The notes under the pieces: model-generated | Told to the model about the DNA's origin: nothing | The model's database searches: none | What the model saw: the letters and a program-made list of their open reading frames with translations, nothing else | Position numbers and translations under genes: made by a program | Source of the DNA: Bacteroides cellulosilyticus | GTDB taxonomy: Bacteria > Bacteroidota > Bacteroidia > Bacteroidales > Bacteroidaceae | DNA: 64,000 nucleotides | Direction: 5' to 3' | Assembly (NCBI RefSeq): GCF_020091405.1 | Contig: NZ_CP081903.1 | Span: 2,542,501 to 2,606,500, forward strand | In this document: in pieces, positions 51,327 to 59,290 of the stretch | Layout: each line of letters starts with the position of its first letter | Numbering within the stretch: position 1 is the stretch's first letter

Positions 51327-51461
51327 GCGTAACATTTGATACAGGCGAGATAGTTCGCCAACTTTAGCCGTTGGCATTTTTTATGCCTATTGGCTTTATA
51401 TATAGTTCCGACCCCCGTGTGGAGAGTTTAATGACCTCCCAGCCTGTATCAGGTGTTACGC
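51327..51461 (+). ncRNA. Multibranched structured leader with a possible switch
   Basis: Closing stem: GCGTAACA (51327-51334) with TGTTACGC (51454-51461), a TT/GG internal loop, then TGATACAGGC (51337-51346) with GCCTGTATCA (51442-51451). Inside are GGCGA/TCGCC, CCAAC/GTTGG, GGCAT/ATGCC and GGAG/CTCC hairpins, so four branches. GCGTAACA occurs again at 51533-51540, 4 bp before the ATG at 51545, and could compete for the 3' strand. Another hairpin lies at 51463-51497. No known RNA class was recognised. Confidence 0.65.
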
Positions 51462-51544
51462 AACGGGAAAGCGGAACTTTTTTAGTTCCCTTCCCGTCTC
51501 TATTAACCAACAACATATTGTTTCATTTTAATGCGTAACAAAAA

Positions 51545-51742
51545 ATGAAAAAACAGAATCAAAGCGCCCACGAACGCTATGTATCCGCGGAGAAGATCCA
51601 GCAAGCATTTGCTCAGCTGGGCATTGAATTGTGCGCCGGACGTAAACGGATCCGTGCAACACAAAGTGAGAAATCCATTTCCATCTATGTCAATGGTGGA
51701 ACAGTCAACATCACCTTTAATGAGAAAGGAGGCAAAGCATGA
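51545..51742 (+). CDS. Small phage protein of unknown function
   Basis: 65 residues; contains RYVSAEKIQQAFAQLGIELCAGRKRIRATQ and a C-terminal beta hairpin. First gene behind the structured leader; ATG 84 bp after its closing stem. It overlaps the next gene by 4 bp (ATGA). Not recognised. Confidence 0.55.
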   Translation: MKKQNQSAHERYVSAEKIQQAFAQLGIELCAGRKRIRATQSEKSISIYVNGGTVNITFNEKGGKA

Positions 51743-52101
51743 TGTTCTTTGTTTACCATTTACAGACATACGCTCCGAAGAACCGGGCATGGAAAAAGGT
51801 GATCGATTACGTGAATAAGTACGAGTATGTTCTTATCAAGGATGAACTTTCCCTGGATGCGCTCAAGCATGAATTATGTGACGTAATTAACCGAATCAAT
51901 GCGGATCATCCCAAACTGAAACGCATACAATATTCTGCCGGTCCTCTGGATGGCAGCCGTACCATACGTATAGAGGCTCGTGTTATAAGTGGCGGATGTC
52001 CGGATCTTGTGTTCTTTCTCGATATTTGCAAGGTTCGTTCCGTTTATCAATTTAGCGAGAAGGCTAATGTACTGGAGCAGAAAGGAGGCGAGAATGAATG
52101 A
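51739..52101 (+). CDS. Phage protein of unknown function
   Basis: 120 residues. Alpha/beta pattern KNRAWKKVIDYVNKYEYVLIKDELSLDALKHELCDVINRINADHPKLK. Overlaps the genes on both sides by a few bases, so it is part of one operon with them. Not recognised. Confidence 0.55.
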   Translation: MMFFVYHLQTYAPKNRAWKKVIDYVNKYEYVLIKDELSLDALKHELCDVINRINADHPKLKRIQYSAGPLDGSRTIRIEARVISGGCPDLVFFLDICKVRSVYQFSEKANVLEQKGGENE

Positions 52102-52279
52102 TGAGTTCTTTATCACCAAAACTGTAGATACAGGTAGCGAAGGCACTAAGAATGTTAGATATCACGTTTATGCTCGTAATTGTGATGGTGAGATTAATGA
52201 GATAAGTTATGAAGAACTGATGCGGTTTAACCAGTTCCTTACCAATTTCTTAAAAGAGGAGGAGAGCAGCCATGAATAA
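52094..52279 (+). CDS. Small phage protein of unknown function
   Basis: 61 residues from the ATG at 52094, which lies within the end of the preceding gene; the longer frame from 51989 is a shadow. Acidic C-terminus EELMRFNQFLTNFLKEEESSHE. Not recognised. Confidence 0.5.
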   Translation: MNDEFFITKTVDTGSEGTKNVRYHVYARNCDGEINEISYEELMRFNQFLTNFLKEEESSHE

Positions 52280-52577
52280 TCGTAGAAAAATAGGCTTTCG
52301 GGCATACAATGATGATGCTCAGGATCCCGAAGAAGATGAACTGAAGAGAGAACAGGCAGAACGGCAGAAAGCTATAGCCGAATTTATCGGCCATAACTAT
52401 TCGCCTATTGGTACTACTTCGCAGAAGTGTTACAAGACTTCTGCGGAATTGGTGTACGATATATCCAATATCATTGCTGTCCGTCCGGCAGAGTTGGCCA
52501 AACAACTCAGTGATGCTGGCTATCGTGTGGAATATTTGGCAGGACAGCCATATTGGGTGCTGTACGAGAAGACATAA
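52272..52577 (+). CDS. Small phage protein of unknown function
   Basis: 101 residues; overlaps the preceding gene by 8 bp. Charged helix DPEEDELKREQAERQKAIAEFIG, then VRPAELAKQLSDAGYRVEYLAGQPYWVL, which has a small wHTH-like look. Last gene of the right-end rightward operon, convergent with the integrase. Confidence 0.55.
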   Translation: MNNRRKIGFRAYNDDAQDPEEDELKREQAERQKAIAEFIGHNYSPIGTTSQKCYKTSAELVYDISNIIAVRPAELAKQLSDAGYRVEYLAGQPYWVLYEKT

Positions 52578-52643
52578 AATATAAACGAAACATTTTTTTA
52601 CATTTTTTTTGGAGGCTCTTGTCCGTGAGGATAGGGGCTTTCT

Positions 52644-53813
52644 TTATAATCCGCCTTTAAAATGTTTTGTTTCCTCGTGTACGGCTAAAGAATCTCCTTT
52701 TAAATACCTGTTTGTTGTAGCAACATCGCTGTGCCTTGCTTGATCACGCGCAACGACTATGCCTTCAGAGTTAGCCAAATCGCGAATGCCGGTATCTTTT
52801 AAGCTATAAAATTGGTAGCTGTTTGGCCACTTTAAGAATGCACGTACTTTATTAAAATATTCCCTGAATATGCGGGAATCCGCTTTGATGGCATTGGGTT
52901 TGAACTGCTTTCCGAATAAGTAAAAATGCGATGGGTTTTCAAAAACCTCAAGTTCTATCATCATTTTTATGACGGTATCATTGAGGCCAACCATGCCATC
53001 ACGTCGGTTCTTACTGATGGTTGAAGATATAAATACCTTTTGTTCCTTAATGTTTATGTCGCTTAGGCGCACATTGCTTAATTCGTCCGGCCGGATAAAA
53101 GTATAATACTCCATCATACAGGCAAGTAAGAAATGCCGATTCGTTTCACCGAGATATTCTTTTAATCTTGTTAAATCAGGTGCGGTTAAGGCGGAACGGC
53201 GTTTCTCTCCTTCTACTAATGCCTTTATTCGTTCCGTTGGATTGTGATCTATGTATTTTTTTTCTTGTAGCCAGGTGCAGAATGCGGACAGCCATGTACG
53301 ATAATTGTTTCTGGTTCTGGCTGTTGAATCCCGGTCTAATAATATATAGTCTAAAAAATCACTGATATAACATTGGTCGAACTGGTATATGTAGGTGATA
53401 GGGTTGCTTCTGGTAGAGTTGTATTCGAGCAACATGTTCATTCTCGATTGATAGTCGTAGGCTGTTTTCTTTTTCAGCGTGTTGTTACTTGTGAGTTTCT
53501 CGATATACCTTATGTATAAAGAGGTAACTTCTGAGAATTTGGCATATTGACGTTCTGTTGATGCTTCAATCCATGGATTCCATCCGCTTCGTAGGCGTGA
53601 TGTGGCATTAGAGATGATTTCAGCAGCTCTTTTTTTTCGGTCTGAAATTTTAGCGATAGAATCCAGCATGTATTTTTTTCGCCGCATCTTTCCATCTGCG
53701 GGATCAAAACAAGTAAAGTCGACATACCAATTTTTACCGGTGTGTAGTTTGGGGAGGGTGTAATCCACTATATTATTTATTGTGGAGCCTTTTCGAGTTT
53801 TGGATAGAGACAT
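52644..53813 (-). CDS. int: Tyrosine integrase
   Basis: 389 residues, leftward, ending at the prophage's right end next to attR. SAM-like core-binding domain near 90-200 and a C-terminal catalytic domain: Arg in FIRPDE, Lys in STISKNRRD, the box-II region YSLKDTG (SLKD in place of the usual HxLR), His in ARHSD and the nucleophile Tyr in TTNRYL. It catalyses integration and excision at the tRNA-fMet site. A palindrome at 53820-53846 overlaps its upstream region. The replaced box-II residues are seen in several Bacteroides phage integrases. Confidence 0.9.
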   Translation of the reverse strand: MSLSKTRKGSTINNIVDYTLPKLHTGKNWYVDFTCFDPADGKMRRKKYMLDSIAKISDRKKRAAEIISNATSRLRSGWNPWIEASTERQYAKFSEVTSLYIRYIEKLTSNNTLKKKTAYDYQSRMNMLLEYNSTRSNPITYIYQFDQCYISDFLDYILLDRDSTARTRNNYRTWLSAFCTWLQEKKYIDHNPTERIKALVEGEKRRSALTAPDLTRLKEYLGETNRHFLLACMMEYYTFIRPDELSNVRLSDINIKEQKVFISSTISKNRRDGMVGLNDTVIKMMIELEVFENPSHFYLFGKQFKPNAIKADSRIFREYFNKVRAFLKWPNSYQFYSLKDTGIRDLANSEGIVVARDQARHSDVATTNRYLKGDSLAVHEETKHFKGGL

Positions 53814-53819
53814 TTTTTT

Positions 53820-53846
53820 ATACGTTTTTCGAATACGAAAACGTAT
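53820..53846. promoter_or_regulatory. Palindrome directly upstream of int
   Basis: ATACGTTTT (53820-53828) is the exact complement of AAAACGTAT (53838-53846), 7 bp before the int start. Candidate operator or excisionase site controlling int. Confidence 0.5.
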
Positions 53847-53870
53847 GATTAAACTTCAGCTATTTCGTTT

Positions 53871-53887
53871 GTCCGACATTTGTCCGA
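53871..53887. promoter_or_regulatory. Candidate integrase arm sites, right end
   Basis: Two GTCCGA copies starting at 53871 and 53882, 11 bp apart, same orientation and spacing as the left-end pair at 9104/9115. Confidence 0.5.
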
Positions 53888-53900
53888 CCTCTTTAATTGA

Positions 53901-53941
53901 AATGAGGATAAAAAGCTGAAATATAGCTAATTATCCTCATT
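53901..53941. repeat. Hairpin beside the right attachment core
   Basis: AATGAGGATAA (53901-53911) pairs with TTATCCTCATT (53931-53941), ending one base from the attachment core and directly downstream of the tRNA on the minus strand. It may end tRNA transcription or be part of attP; no T tract is present. Confidence 0.5.
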
Positions 53942-53945
53942 GTAG

Positions 53946-54018
<73 letters not shown>

Positions 54019-54032
54019 ATGTTTAACGGGTG

Positions 54033-54063
54033 CAAAGGTACGGCTTTTTATGGAACAAACAAA
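54033..54063 (-). promoter_or_regulatory. Promoter of the initiator tRNA
   Basis: Minus strand TTTG (54063-54060), 19 nt, TACCTTTG (54040-54033), 14 bp before the tRNA 5' end. Confidence 0.75.
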
Positions 54064-54188
54064 TAAAAGCCATATTATTTTTGCTAAAAAATGTAATAAG
54101 CGGACTAACTTATTGATAAGTAGTGTTATAACAGATATACTTTTTTATCCTCTCCCTGTGACCAAATGTTAATAAAATCTGTGTTTTC

Positions 54189-54219
54189 TTGTGTGGTATG
54201 CAGAAAAGTTTTACTTTTG
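54189..54219 (+). promoter_or_regulatory. Promoter of the TetR gene
   Basis: TTG at 54189-54191, 20 nt, TACTTTTG at 54212-54219. It implies translation from the ATG at 54252, not from the earlier in-frame ATG at 54189. Confidence 0.7.
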
Positions 54220-54251
54220 CTCAAATTATTAAGCAATGTGCAATTATTAAT

Positions 54252-54839
54252 ATGGCCGTATCGAAGACAAAAGCTAAATTAGTGGATGTAGCCCGTCAGC
54301 TATTTGCGAAGATGGGCGTTGAGAATACCACAATGAACGATATCGCTCTTGCTTCTAAAAAAGGTAGAAGAACGCTTTATACCTATTTTAAAAGTAAGGA
54401 AGATATCTATATGGCTGTTGTCGAATCGGAGCTGGACATCCTTTCGGATATAATGAAGCGGGTAGTAGAGAAAGATATCTCGCCCGATCAGAAGATCATC
54501 GAAATGATTTATACCCGCCTGGATGCCGTGAAAGAGGTAGTGTACCGGAACGGAACACTCCGTGCTACCTTTTTCCGTGATATATGGCGGGTAGAGAAGG
54601 TGCGCAAACGTTTTGATGCCAAAGAAATACAGCTTTTCAAGGATGTGCTTCGTGAAGGCGTGGAGAAAGGGGTGTTTCAGGTTGACGATATCGACATGAC
54701 TGCCGAATTGGTGCATTATAGTGTGAAAGGTATTGAAGTGCCTTACATACGTGGGCATATAGGTGCTAAACTGACCGATGAAACACGTGGACAATACGTT
54801 GAGAACATCGTGTTCGGGGCACTGCGTAGAAAAGAATAA
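54252..54839 (+). CDS. TetR-family regulator
   Basis: 195 residues from the ATG at 54252. N-terminal HTH domain with LVDVARQLFAKMGVENTTMNDIALASKKGRRTLYTYFKSKEDIYMAVVE, a textbook TetR/AcrR DNA-binding segment; the rest is a helical ligand-binding domain. It lies 23 bp upstream of fabG, so it probably controls fatty-acid genes, but the target is not visible here. Confidence 0.92.
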   Translation: MAVSKTKAKLVDVARQLFAKMGVENTTMNDIALASKKGRRTLYTYFKSKEDIYMAVVESELDILSDIMKRVVEKDISPDQKIIEMIYTRLDAVKEVVYRNGTLRATFFRDIWRVEKVRKRFDAKEIQLFKDVLREGVEKGVFQVDDIDMTAELVHYSVKGIEVPYIRGHIGAKLTDETRGQYVENIVFGALRRKE

Positions 54840-54862
54840 CTTTAATCAATAATTAAAAAAGT

Positions 54863-55609
54863 ATGGGATTATTAGATGGAAAAACAGCCATTGTAACTGG
54901 TGCTGCACGCGGTATCGGTAAGGCTATCGCATTAAAGTTCGCTTCTGAAGGAGCAAATATCGCATTCACTGACCTGGTGATTGATGAAAATGCAGAGAAT
55001 ACGGCAAAGGAAATTGAAGCAATGGGCGTGAAAGCTAAAGGTTACGCTTCAAACGCTGCTAATTTTGAAGATACTGCCAAGGTGGTAGAAGCTATTCATG
55101 CAGACTTTGGCCGCATCGATATTTTGGTAAACAATGCAGGTATCACCCGTGACGGTCTGATGATGCGTATGAGCGAGCAACAATGGGATATGGTTATCAA
55201 CGTTAACTTGAAATCCGCTTTCAATTTCGTTCACGCTTGTACCCCGATCATGATGCGCCAGAAGGGTGGTAGCATTATTAATATGGCTTCTGTAGTAGGT
55301 GTTCACGGTAATGCCGGACAAGCCAACTACGCAGCTTCCAAAGCTGGTATGATTGCTCTGGCTAAATCTATTGCACAGGAATTAGGTTCTCGCGGTATCC
55401 GTGCCAACGCTATCGCTCCGGGCTTTATCCTGACCGATATGACAGCTGCATTGTCTGACGAGGTAAGAGCTGAATGGGCAAAGAAGATTCCTTTGCGTCG
55501 CGGCGGTACTCCCGAAGACGTGGCAAACATTGCTACCTTCCTGGCTTCTGATATGTCTTCTTATGTATCAGGACAGGTGATTCAGGTAGATGGTGGTATG
55601 AATATGTAA
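54863..55609 (+). CDS. fabG: 3-oxoacyl-ACP reductase
   Basis: 248 residues, classical short-chain dehydrogenase: cofactor motif TGAARGIG at 12-19, NNAG near 89-92, Ser in INMASVVG, catalytic YAASK, and C-terminal PEDVANIATFLASDMSSYVSGQVIQVDGG. Reduces 3-oxoacyl-ACP in fatty acid synthesis. Next gene starts 8 bp after. Confidence 0.93.
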   Translation: MGLLDGKTAIVTGAARGIGKAIALKFASEGANIAFTDLVIDENAENTAKEIEAMGVKAKGYASNAANFEDTAKVVEAIHADFGRIDILVNNAGITRDGLMMRMSEQQWDMVINVNLKSAFNFVHACTPIMMRQKGGSIINMASVVGVHGNAGQANYAASKAGMIALAKSIAQELGSRGIRANAIAPGFILTDMTAALSDEVRAEWAKKIPLRRGGTPEDVANIATFLASDMSSYVSGQVIQVDGGMNM

Positions 55610-55617
55610 GAAAGCGT

Positions 55618-56289
55618 ATGACTGTCGTATACGAGGACAATCATATCATTATAGTCAACAAGACCGCTTCCGAGATCGTTCAGGGAGACAAGACGGGGGA
55701 TACGCCGCTTTCGGAAACCGTAAAGCAGTATCTGAAGGAGAAATACCAGAAACCCGGTAATGTCTTCATAGGTGTTACCCACCGGCTGGACCGCCCCGTG
55801 AGCGGTCTTGTTGTATTTGCCAAGACCAGTAAGGCGTTGTCCCGCCTCAATGAAATGTTCAAAACCAGTGAGGTGAAGAAGACCTACTGGGCTATCGTAA
55901 AGAATGCCCCGAAGGAGCCGGAAGGAGAATTGGTGAACTATCTGGTGCGCAATGAGAAGCAGAACAAGAGTTATGCTTATGATAAGGAAGTGCCGAAGAG
56001 TAAAAAGGCTATCCTGCACTATCGGCTGATAGGTCAGTCGGATAATTACTTTCTGCTGGAAGTGGACCTGAAGACCGGACGGCATCATCAGATACGATGC
56101 CAGTTGGCGAAGATGGGATGTCCTATCAAGGGAGATTTGAAGTATGGCTTTGCCCGTTCCAATCCGGATGGAAGTATTTGCCTGCATGCACGCCATATCA
56201 GTTTTGTGCATCCGGTATCTAAGGAAATGATTGATGTGGAGGCGCCTGTGCCGGAGACGAATCTTTGGCAAGGATTCCGGATGATATAA
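55618..56289 (+). CDS. RluA-family pseudouridine synthase
   Basis: 223 residues. Catalytic motif HRLDRPVSGLVVFAKT with Asp58, preceded by YEDNHIIIVNK and followed by KTGRHHQIRCQLA and LHARHISFVHP, all family hallmarks. It lacks an N-terminal S4 domain, so it is a short RluA/RluD-type enzyme acting on rRNA or tRNA; the exact target cannot be read from sequence. Confidence 0.88.
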   Translation: MTVVYEDNHIIIVNKTASEIVQGDKTGDTPLSETVKQYLKEKYQKPGNVFIGVTHRLDRPVSGLVVFAKTSKALSRLNEMFKTSEVKKTYWAIVKNAPKEPEGELVNYLVRNEKQNKSYAYDKEVPKSKKAILHYRLIGQSDNYFLLEVDLKTGRHHQIRCQLAKMGCPIKGDLKYGFARSNPDGSICLHARHISFVHPVSKEMIDVEAPVPETNLWQGFRMI

Positions 56290-56292
56290 GAT

Positions 56293-56381
56293 TTTCACCA
56301 CAGAGAACACAGAGAGCACAGAGGGTTATGATTCATAGATAATTAATAGCCTCTGTGCTCTCTGTGTCCTCTGTGGTGAAA
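56293..56381. repeat. Long hairpin repeat between rluA and the DUF4857-like gene
   Basis: 32-bp arms (56293-56324 and 56350-56381), 31 of 32 positions complementary, starting TTTCACCACAGAG. Between convergent genes; resembles intergenic repeat elements scattered in Bacteroides genomes and could act as a bidirectional terminator. Confidence 0.85.
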
Positions 56382-56388
56382 TGCTTTA

Positions 56389-57420
56389 TCAGAACCTCGG
56401 TTTCACATATTTATCCTGAGAGGACGTAAAGTGCAATCCCGACATCCCGTTACTCTTTCTCGGAAAGCTGATGGACTTGATAAGTGAGTAATCATTTGCA
56501 TCCAGTGCATAATATTCGTCCGCGTCGGCTGTTTTCACGCAAACCGTCCAGTCGAACATATTCCCGAAGATAGACAGGGCATCCTCTTCGGGGTTGAAGG
56601 AAGGAACTCCGGTCTTGATCACATCATAAGTTTTATTGTTCAGTACATAGAAGTTGTTATCCATATCCGTCAGGAAACCCAGTGTCTTGTGGTCCTTGAA
56701 TTCTGTGATGAAGAGATACTTCGCATTTAAGCCTTCGGGCAGGGAAATGGCACGCACATACGGGCGTCCTTTCGTCTGTTTCAGATGGAAAAGTTTTCCC
56801 TCATTGTCCAGAATCAGATAACCTTCATCGTACTCTTTGCGGGTGGTAGGATTACCGGCCAACCGGCGGGCAGGGAATTTAAACCCTTTCTTCACCATAG
56901 CTTCTGTGAACAGTTGGCTTTTGTCAGCATCTATCGTATTGGTTTTCATACCGATAAATTCAATTCCTTTCGGGGTGATACGGAACACATCATCGGGCAT
57001 AGTCAGATCCACGCGTCCCGACATACTTTCCAGCAAAGGATAAAGTTCTATCTTGGAGGCATTGATATCCGAGGCTGCCGAGCGGAAGCTGAAATTCGTA
57101 AGCTGCACTTCGCGCGGAGTGACGGCAACACCATTGATGCTGTCCGGGAACCGCTCATCCGCCATAAGCTGGCGCATGTAGAAGAACGGGAGAATACTGT
57201 CCGTCTGCTCCTGCGTATATACATTGCCGGACTGGTCGCGTCGTACTACGCCTTTACCATCTTCATTGCCCATGGAGAGGAAGTCACCGAGGACACAACT
57301 GTACATGGAGAAAGGAACTTTAGATGGCTTTGCCGCAAAGAAAGAATAACACCAGGGCAACTGCCAGATAATGAGCAATGCAATGGTGATGTATAAGAAT
57401 ATTTGACTAAAACGTTTCAT
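56389..57420 (-). CDS. DUF4857-like membrane-anchored protein
   Basis: 343 residues, leftward. N-terminal membrane helix near 5-27 and a large extracytoplasmic domain (FFAAKPSKVPFSMYSCVLGDFLSM). Overlaps nothing but follows the permease gene by 36 bp; the trio ATPase-permease-DUF4857 looks like one export or envelope complex. Name by recall. Confidence 0.65.
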   Translation of the reverse strand: MKRFSQIFLYITIALLIIWQLPWCYSFFAAKPSKVPFSMYSCVLGDFLSMGNEDGKGVVRRDQSGNVYTQEQTDSILPFFYMRQLMADERFPDSINGVAVTPREVQLTNFSFRSAASDINASKIELYPLLESMSGRVDLTMPDDVFRITPKGIEFIGMKTNTIDADKSQLFTEAMVKKGFKFPARRLAGNPTTRKEYDEGYLILDNEGKLFHLKQTKGRPYVRAISLPEGLNAKYLFITEFKDHKTLGFLTDMDNNFYVLNNKTYDVIKTGVPSFNPEEDALSIFGNMFDWTVCVKTADADEYYALDANDYSLIKSISFPRKSNGMSGLHFTSSQDKYVKPRF

Positions 57421-57456
57421 TGTCTTTTTCGTTCTTAAGAGTGAATGTATAACCTG

Positions 57457-58125
57457 TTAATCTTGTTTGCCTACCTTGAACCGTGCGATGGAAAGCCATG
57501 AGAGACTTGCCGTGAACAGGGTGTAGATTGCCAGCCAGGGCAGGAAAGCATTATAGGCTTCCGGTGCCGGAGCCAGGAAGAAGATACGCAACAGCAATAC
57601 GGAGATTACCAGATTGAGGACGCGCCGTTCCCAGGTCGGTTCCAGGCATATCCACGAAATCAGAAGATAAGCGGCAATGCCCGCCAGATACCAGGGAAGA
57701 GCTGTCAGCAGAATCCGTGAATAAAGTTCCGGAGCCAGGACGCCTTGCATGTAAACCGTCATCAACAGATAGTTGGCGGCAAAGCAGGCAAGTAACACTA
57801 TCAGCCCGTAGAGTAGCATCAGGTTAATCATCCGCAGTTGCGGGTAGGGCAGATGTAATGTCAGTTTCAGGCATTTATGGTGCATTTCGGGTACGAATTG
57901 CACCAGGGCAAGCAGTATCCCGACTAATAGAGGAATAAATTCCAGTAAATCCACGAACACGGTATCCCGTGACAGCATAACTTCCCAAACGTGTTCTACG
58001 CCTTTCATGCTGGCAACACGGTTGATGCGCAGCATCGAGTATCCGGCAAAACCGAGCGTTACAAGCAGTGCAAGTAACAGATACCAGCGGGTTTTAATCC
58101 ATTCTTTATAAAATATAGCGTTCAT
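57457..58125 (-). CDS. ABC transporter permease-like membrane protein
   Basis: 222 residues with about five or six membrane helices (near 13-30, 58-78, 90-125, 138-162, 168-185, 190-210). N-terminal FYKEWIKTRWYLL is typical of ABC-2-type permeases. 15 bp after the ATPase gene on the same strand. Confidence 0.75.
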   Translation of the reverse strand: MNAIFYKEWIKTRWYLLLALLVTLGFAGYSMLRINRVASMKGVEHVWEVMLSRDTVFVDLLEFIPLLVGILLALVQFVPEMHHKCLKLTLHLPYPQLRMINLMLLYGLIVLLACFAANYLLMTVYMQGVLAPELYSRILLTALPWYLAGIAAYLLISWICLEPTWERRVLNLVISVLLLRIFFLAPAPEAYNAFLPWLAIYTLFTASLSWLSIARFKVGKQD

Positions 58126-58140
58126 AATAATTATTCGTTA

Positions 58141-59028
58141 TTAGTATTTTCCCGTCAGTCCGATAAAAGCATCTTCCAGGTTTACAGTCTCGCATTTCAA
58201 ATCGCTGTAAGGCACTTGCAGGGCTTTGAAACGGTTTTCTACTTCTTGTTGAGGCAGGAACGAGAAGGTTTCCAGCGTATTTCTGATAAGAGACGGATGG
58301 TAGAAATCCTTATCTTCCGGCATCTTGTAACCTTCGGGCAACGTGCAGGTATAGCGGCGTATCGTGTCCAGCAGTTCCTTTACGGGCTGTTGGATAAGGA
58401 TGCGTCCGTAATCCATGATGATGCAGTCGTCTACCAGGCGCTCCATGTCCTGAATGATGTGCGAGGTCAGGAAAACTGTTTTGTTTTCCGAACGGGCGTA
58501 GTCGCGCAGATAGTCCACAAAGAGGCGGCGGTAGCCGGGGTCCAGGCCGAGAGAGAAATCGTCCAGCACCAGCAGTTCCGGATTTTGCGCCAGGATAAGT
58601 CCCAGTGCCACCTGCGAACGCTGTCCGCATGACATACGCGAGATGCGTTGTCCGGGAGCTACTTTCAGTTTGTCCATCAGGTCGTAATAGGCTTCCTTAC
58701 GCCACTGTCCCGGATAGAAAGCAGAATAAAACTTCTCAATCTCCCGGATAGTCATGAACTGATATTGCACGTGTCCTTCGATGAGCAGGCCGATATTACG
58801 GCGCGTCGAAGGGTGCATGGTCTGAATGTCCTGTCCGAAGATGGAACATTGGCCGGAGCGGGGTTTCAGGTAACCGCTCAGTATATTGATCGTTGTGGTT
58901 TTTCCTGTACCGTTTTTCCCCAACAGTCCCAGAATACGCCCTTTGGGTACGCTGAAACTGAGGTTCTCGTAAATCAACCGTTTGCCATAATAGTGCGTCA
59001 GGTTGTTGCATTCAATGATATTCTCCAT
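58141..59028 (-). CDS. ABC transporter ATP-binding protein with an atypical Walker B
   Basis: 295 residues. Walker A GLLGKNGTGKTT near 36-47, signature MSCGQRSQVALG, Walker B LLVLDDFSLGLDPG, switch His in TSH. The catalytic Glu after Walker B is replaced by Asp (LDD instead of LDE), unusual for an active hydrolase. Upstream (on the minus strand) lie six 22-bp tandem repeats. Pairs with the adjacent permease. Confidence 0.85.
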   Translation of the reverse strand: MENIIECNNLTHYYGKRLIYENLSFSVPKGRILGLLGKNGTGKTTTINILSGYLKPRSGQCSIFGQDIQTMHPSTRRNIGLLIEGHVQYQFMTIREIEKFYSAFYPGQWRKEAYYDLMDKLKVAPGQRISRMSCGQRSQVALGLILAQNPELLVLDDFSLGLDPGYRRLFVDYLRDYARSENKTVFLTSHIIQDMERLVDDCIIMDYGRILIQQPVKELLDTIRRYTCTLPEGYKMPEDKDFYHPSLIRNTLETFSFLPQQEVENRFKALQVPYSDLKCETVNLEDAFIGLTGKY

Positions 59029-59082
59029 TGATTTCTTTGGTTTTGATTAATGTCCGGCAGGAAGGGGATGAAGGGCGTTGGC

Positions 59083-59214
59083 CGTTCCTATGTGGGGGCA
59101 CTCCCGTTCCCATTAGAGGAAACTCTCGTTCCCATTAAGGGAAACTTCCGTTCCCATTAGGAGAAACTGTCGTTCCTATTAAAGGAAACTGCCATTCCCT
59201 ACTGGGAGAACTGC
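59083..59214. repeat. Six tandem 22-bp repeats
   Basis: Units start exactly 22 bp apart at 59083, 59105, 59127, 59149, 59171 and 59193, consensus CGTTCCCATTARRGGAAACT plus two bases. Each unit is a small palindrome (GTTCCC near one end, GGGAAC-like at the other). They lie 54 bp upstream of the ABC gene start and after the PepSY gene. Candidate multi-site operator or an RNA hairpin array. Confidence 0.9.
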
Positions 59215-59290
59215 AATGCACACAGTACTAATGATTTATATCACTTCTCCTGTGCCTTTATCCCATCCTTGTGCCGAAGCTGCATTTAAC

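Noticed and set aside
51327..51461. Known riboswitch or tRNA-like element
   Set aside because: The branches do not match any consensus I can recall, so only a structured RNA is claimed.
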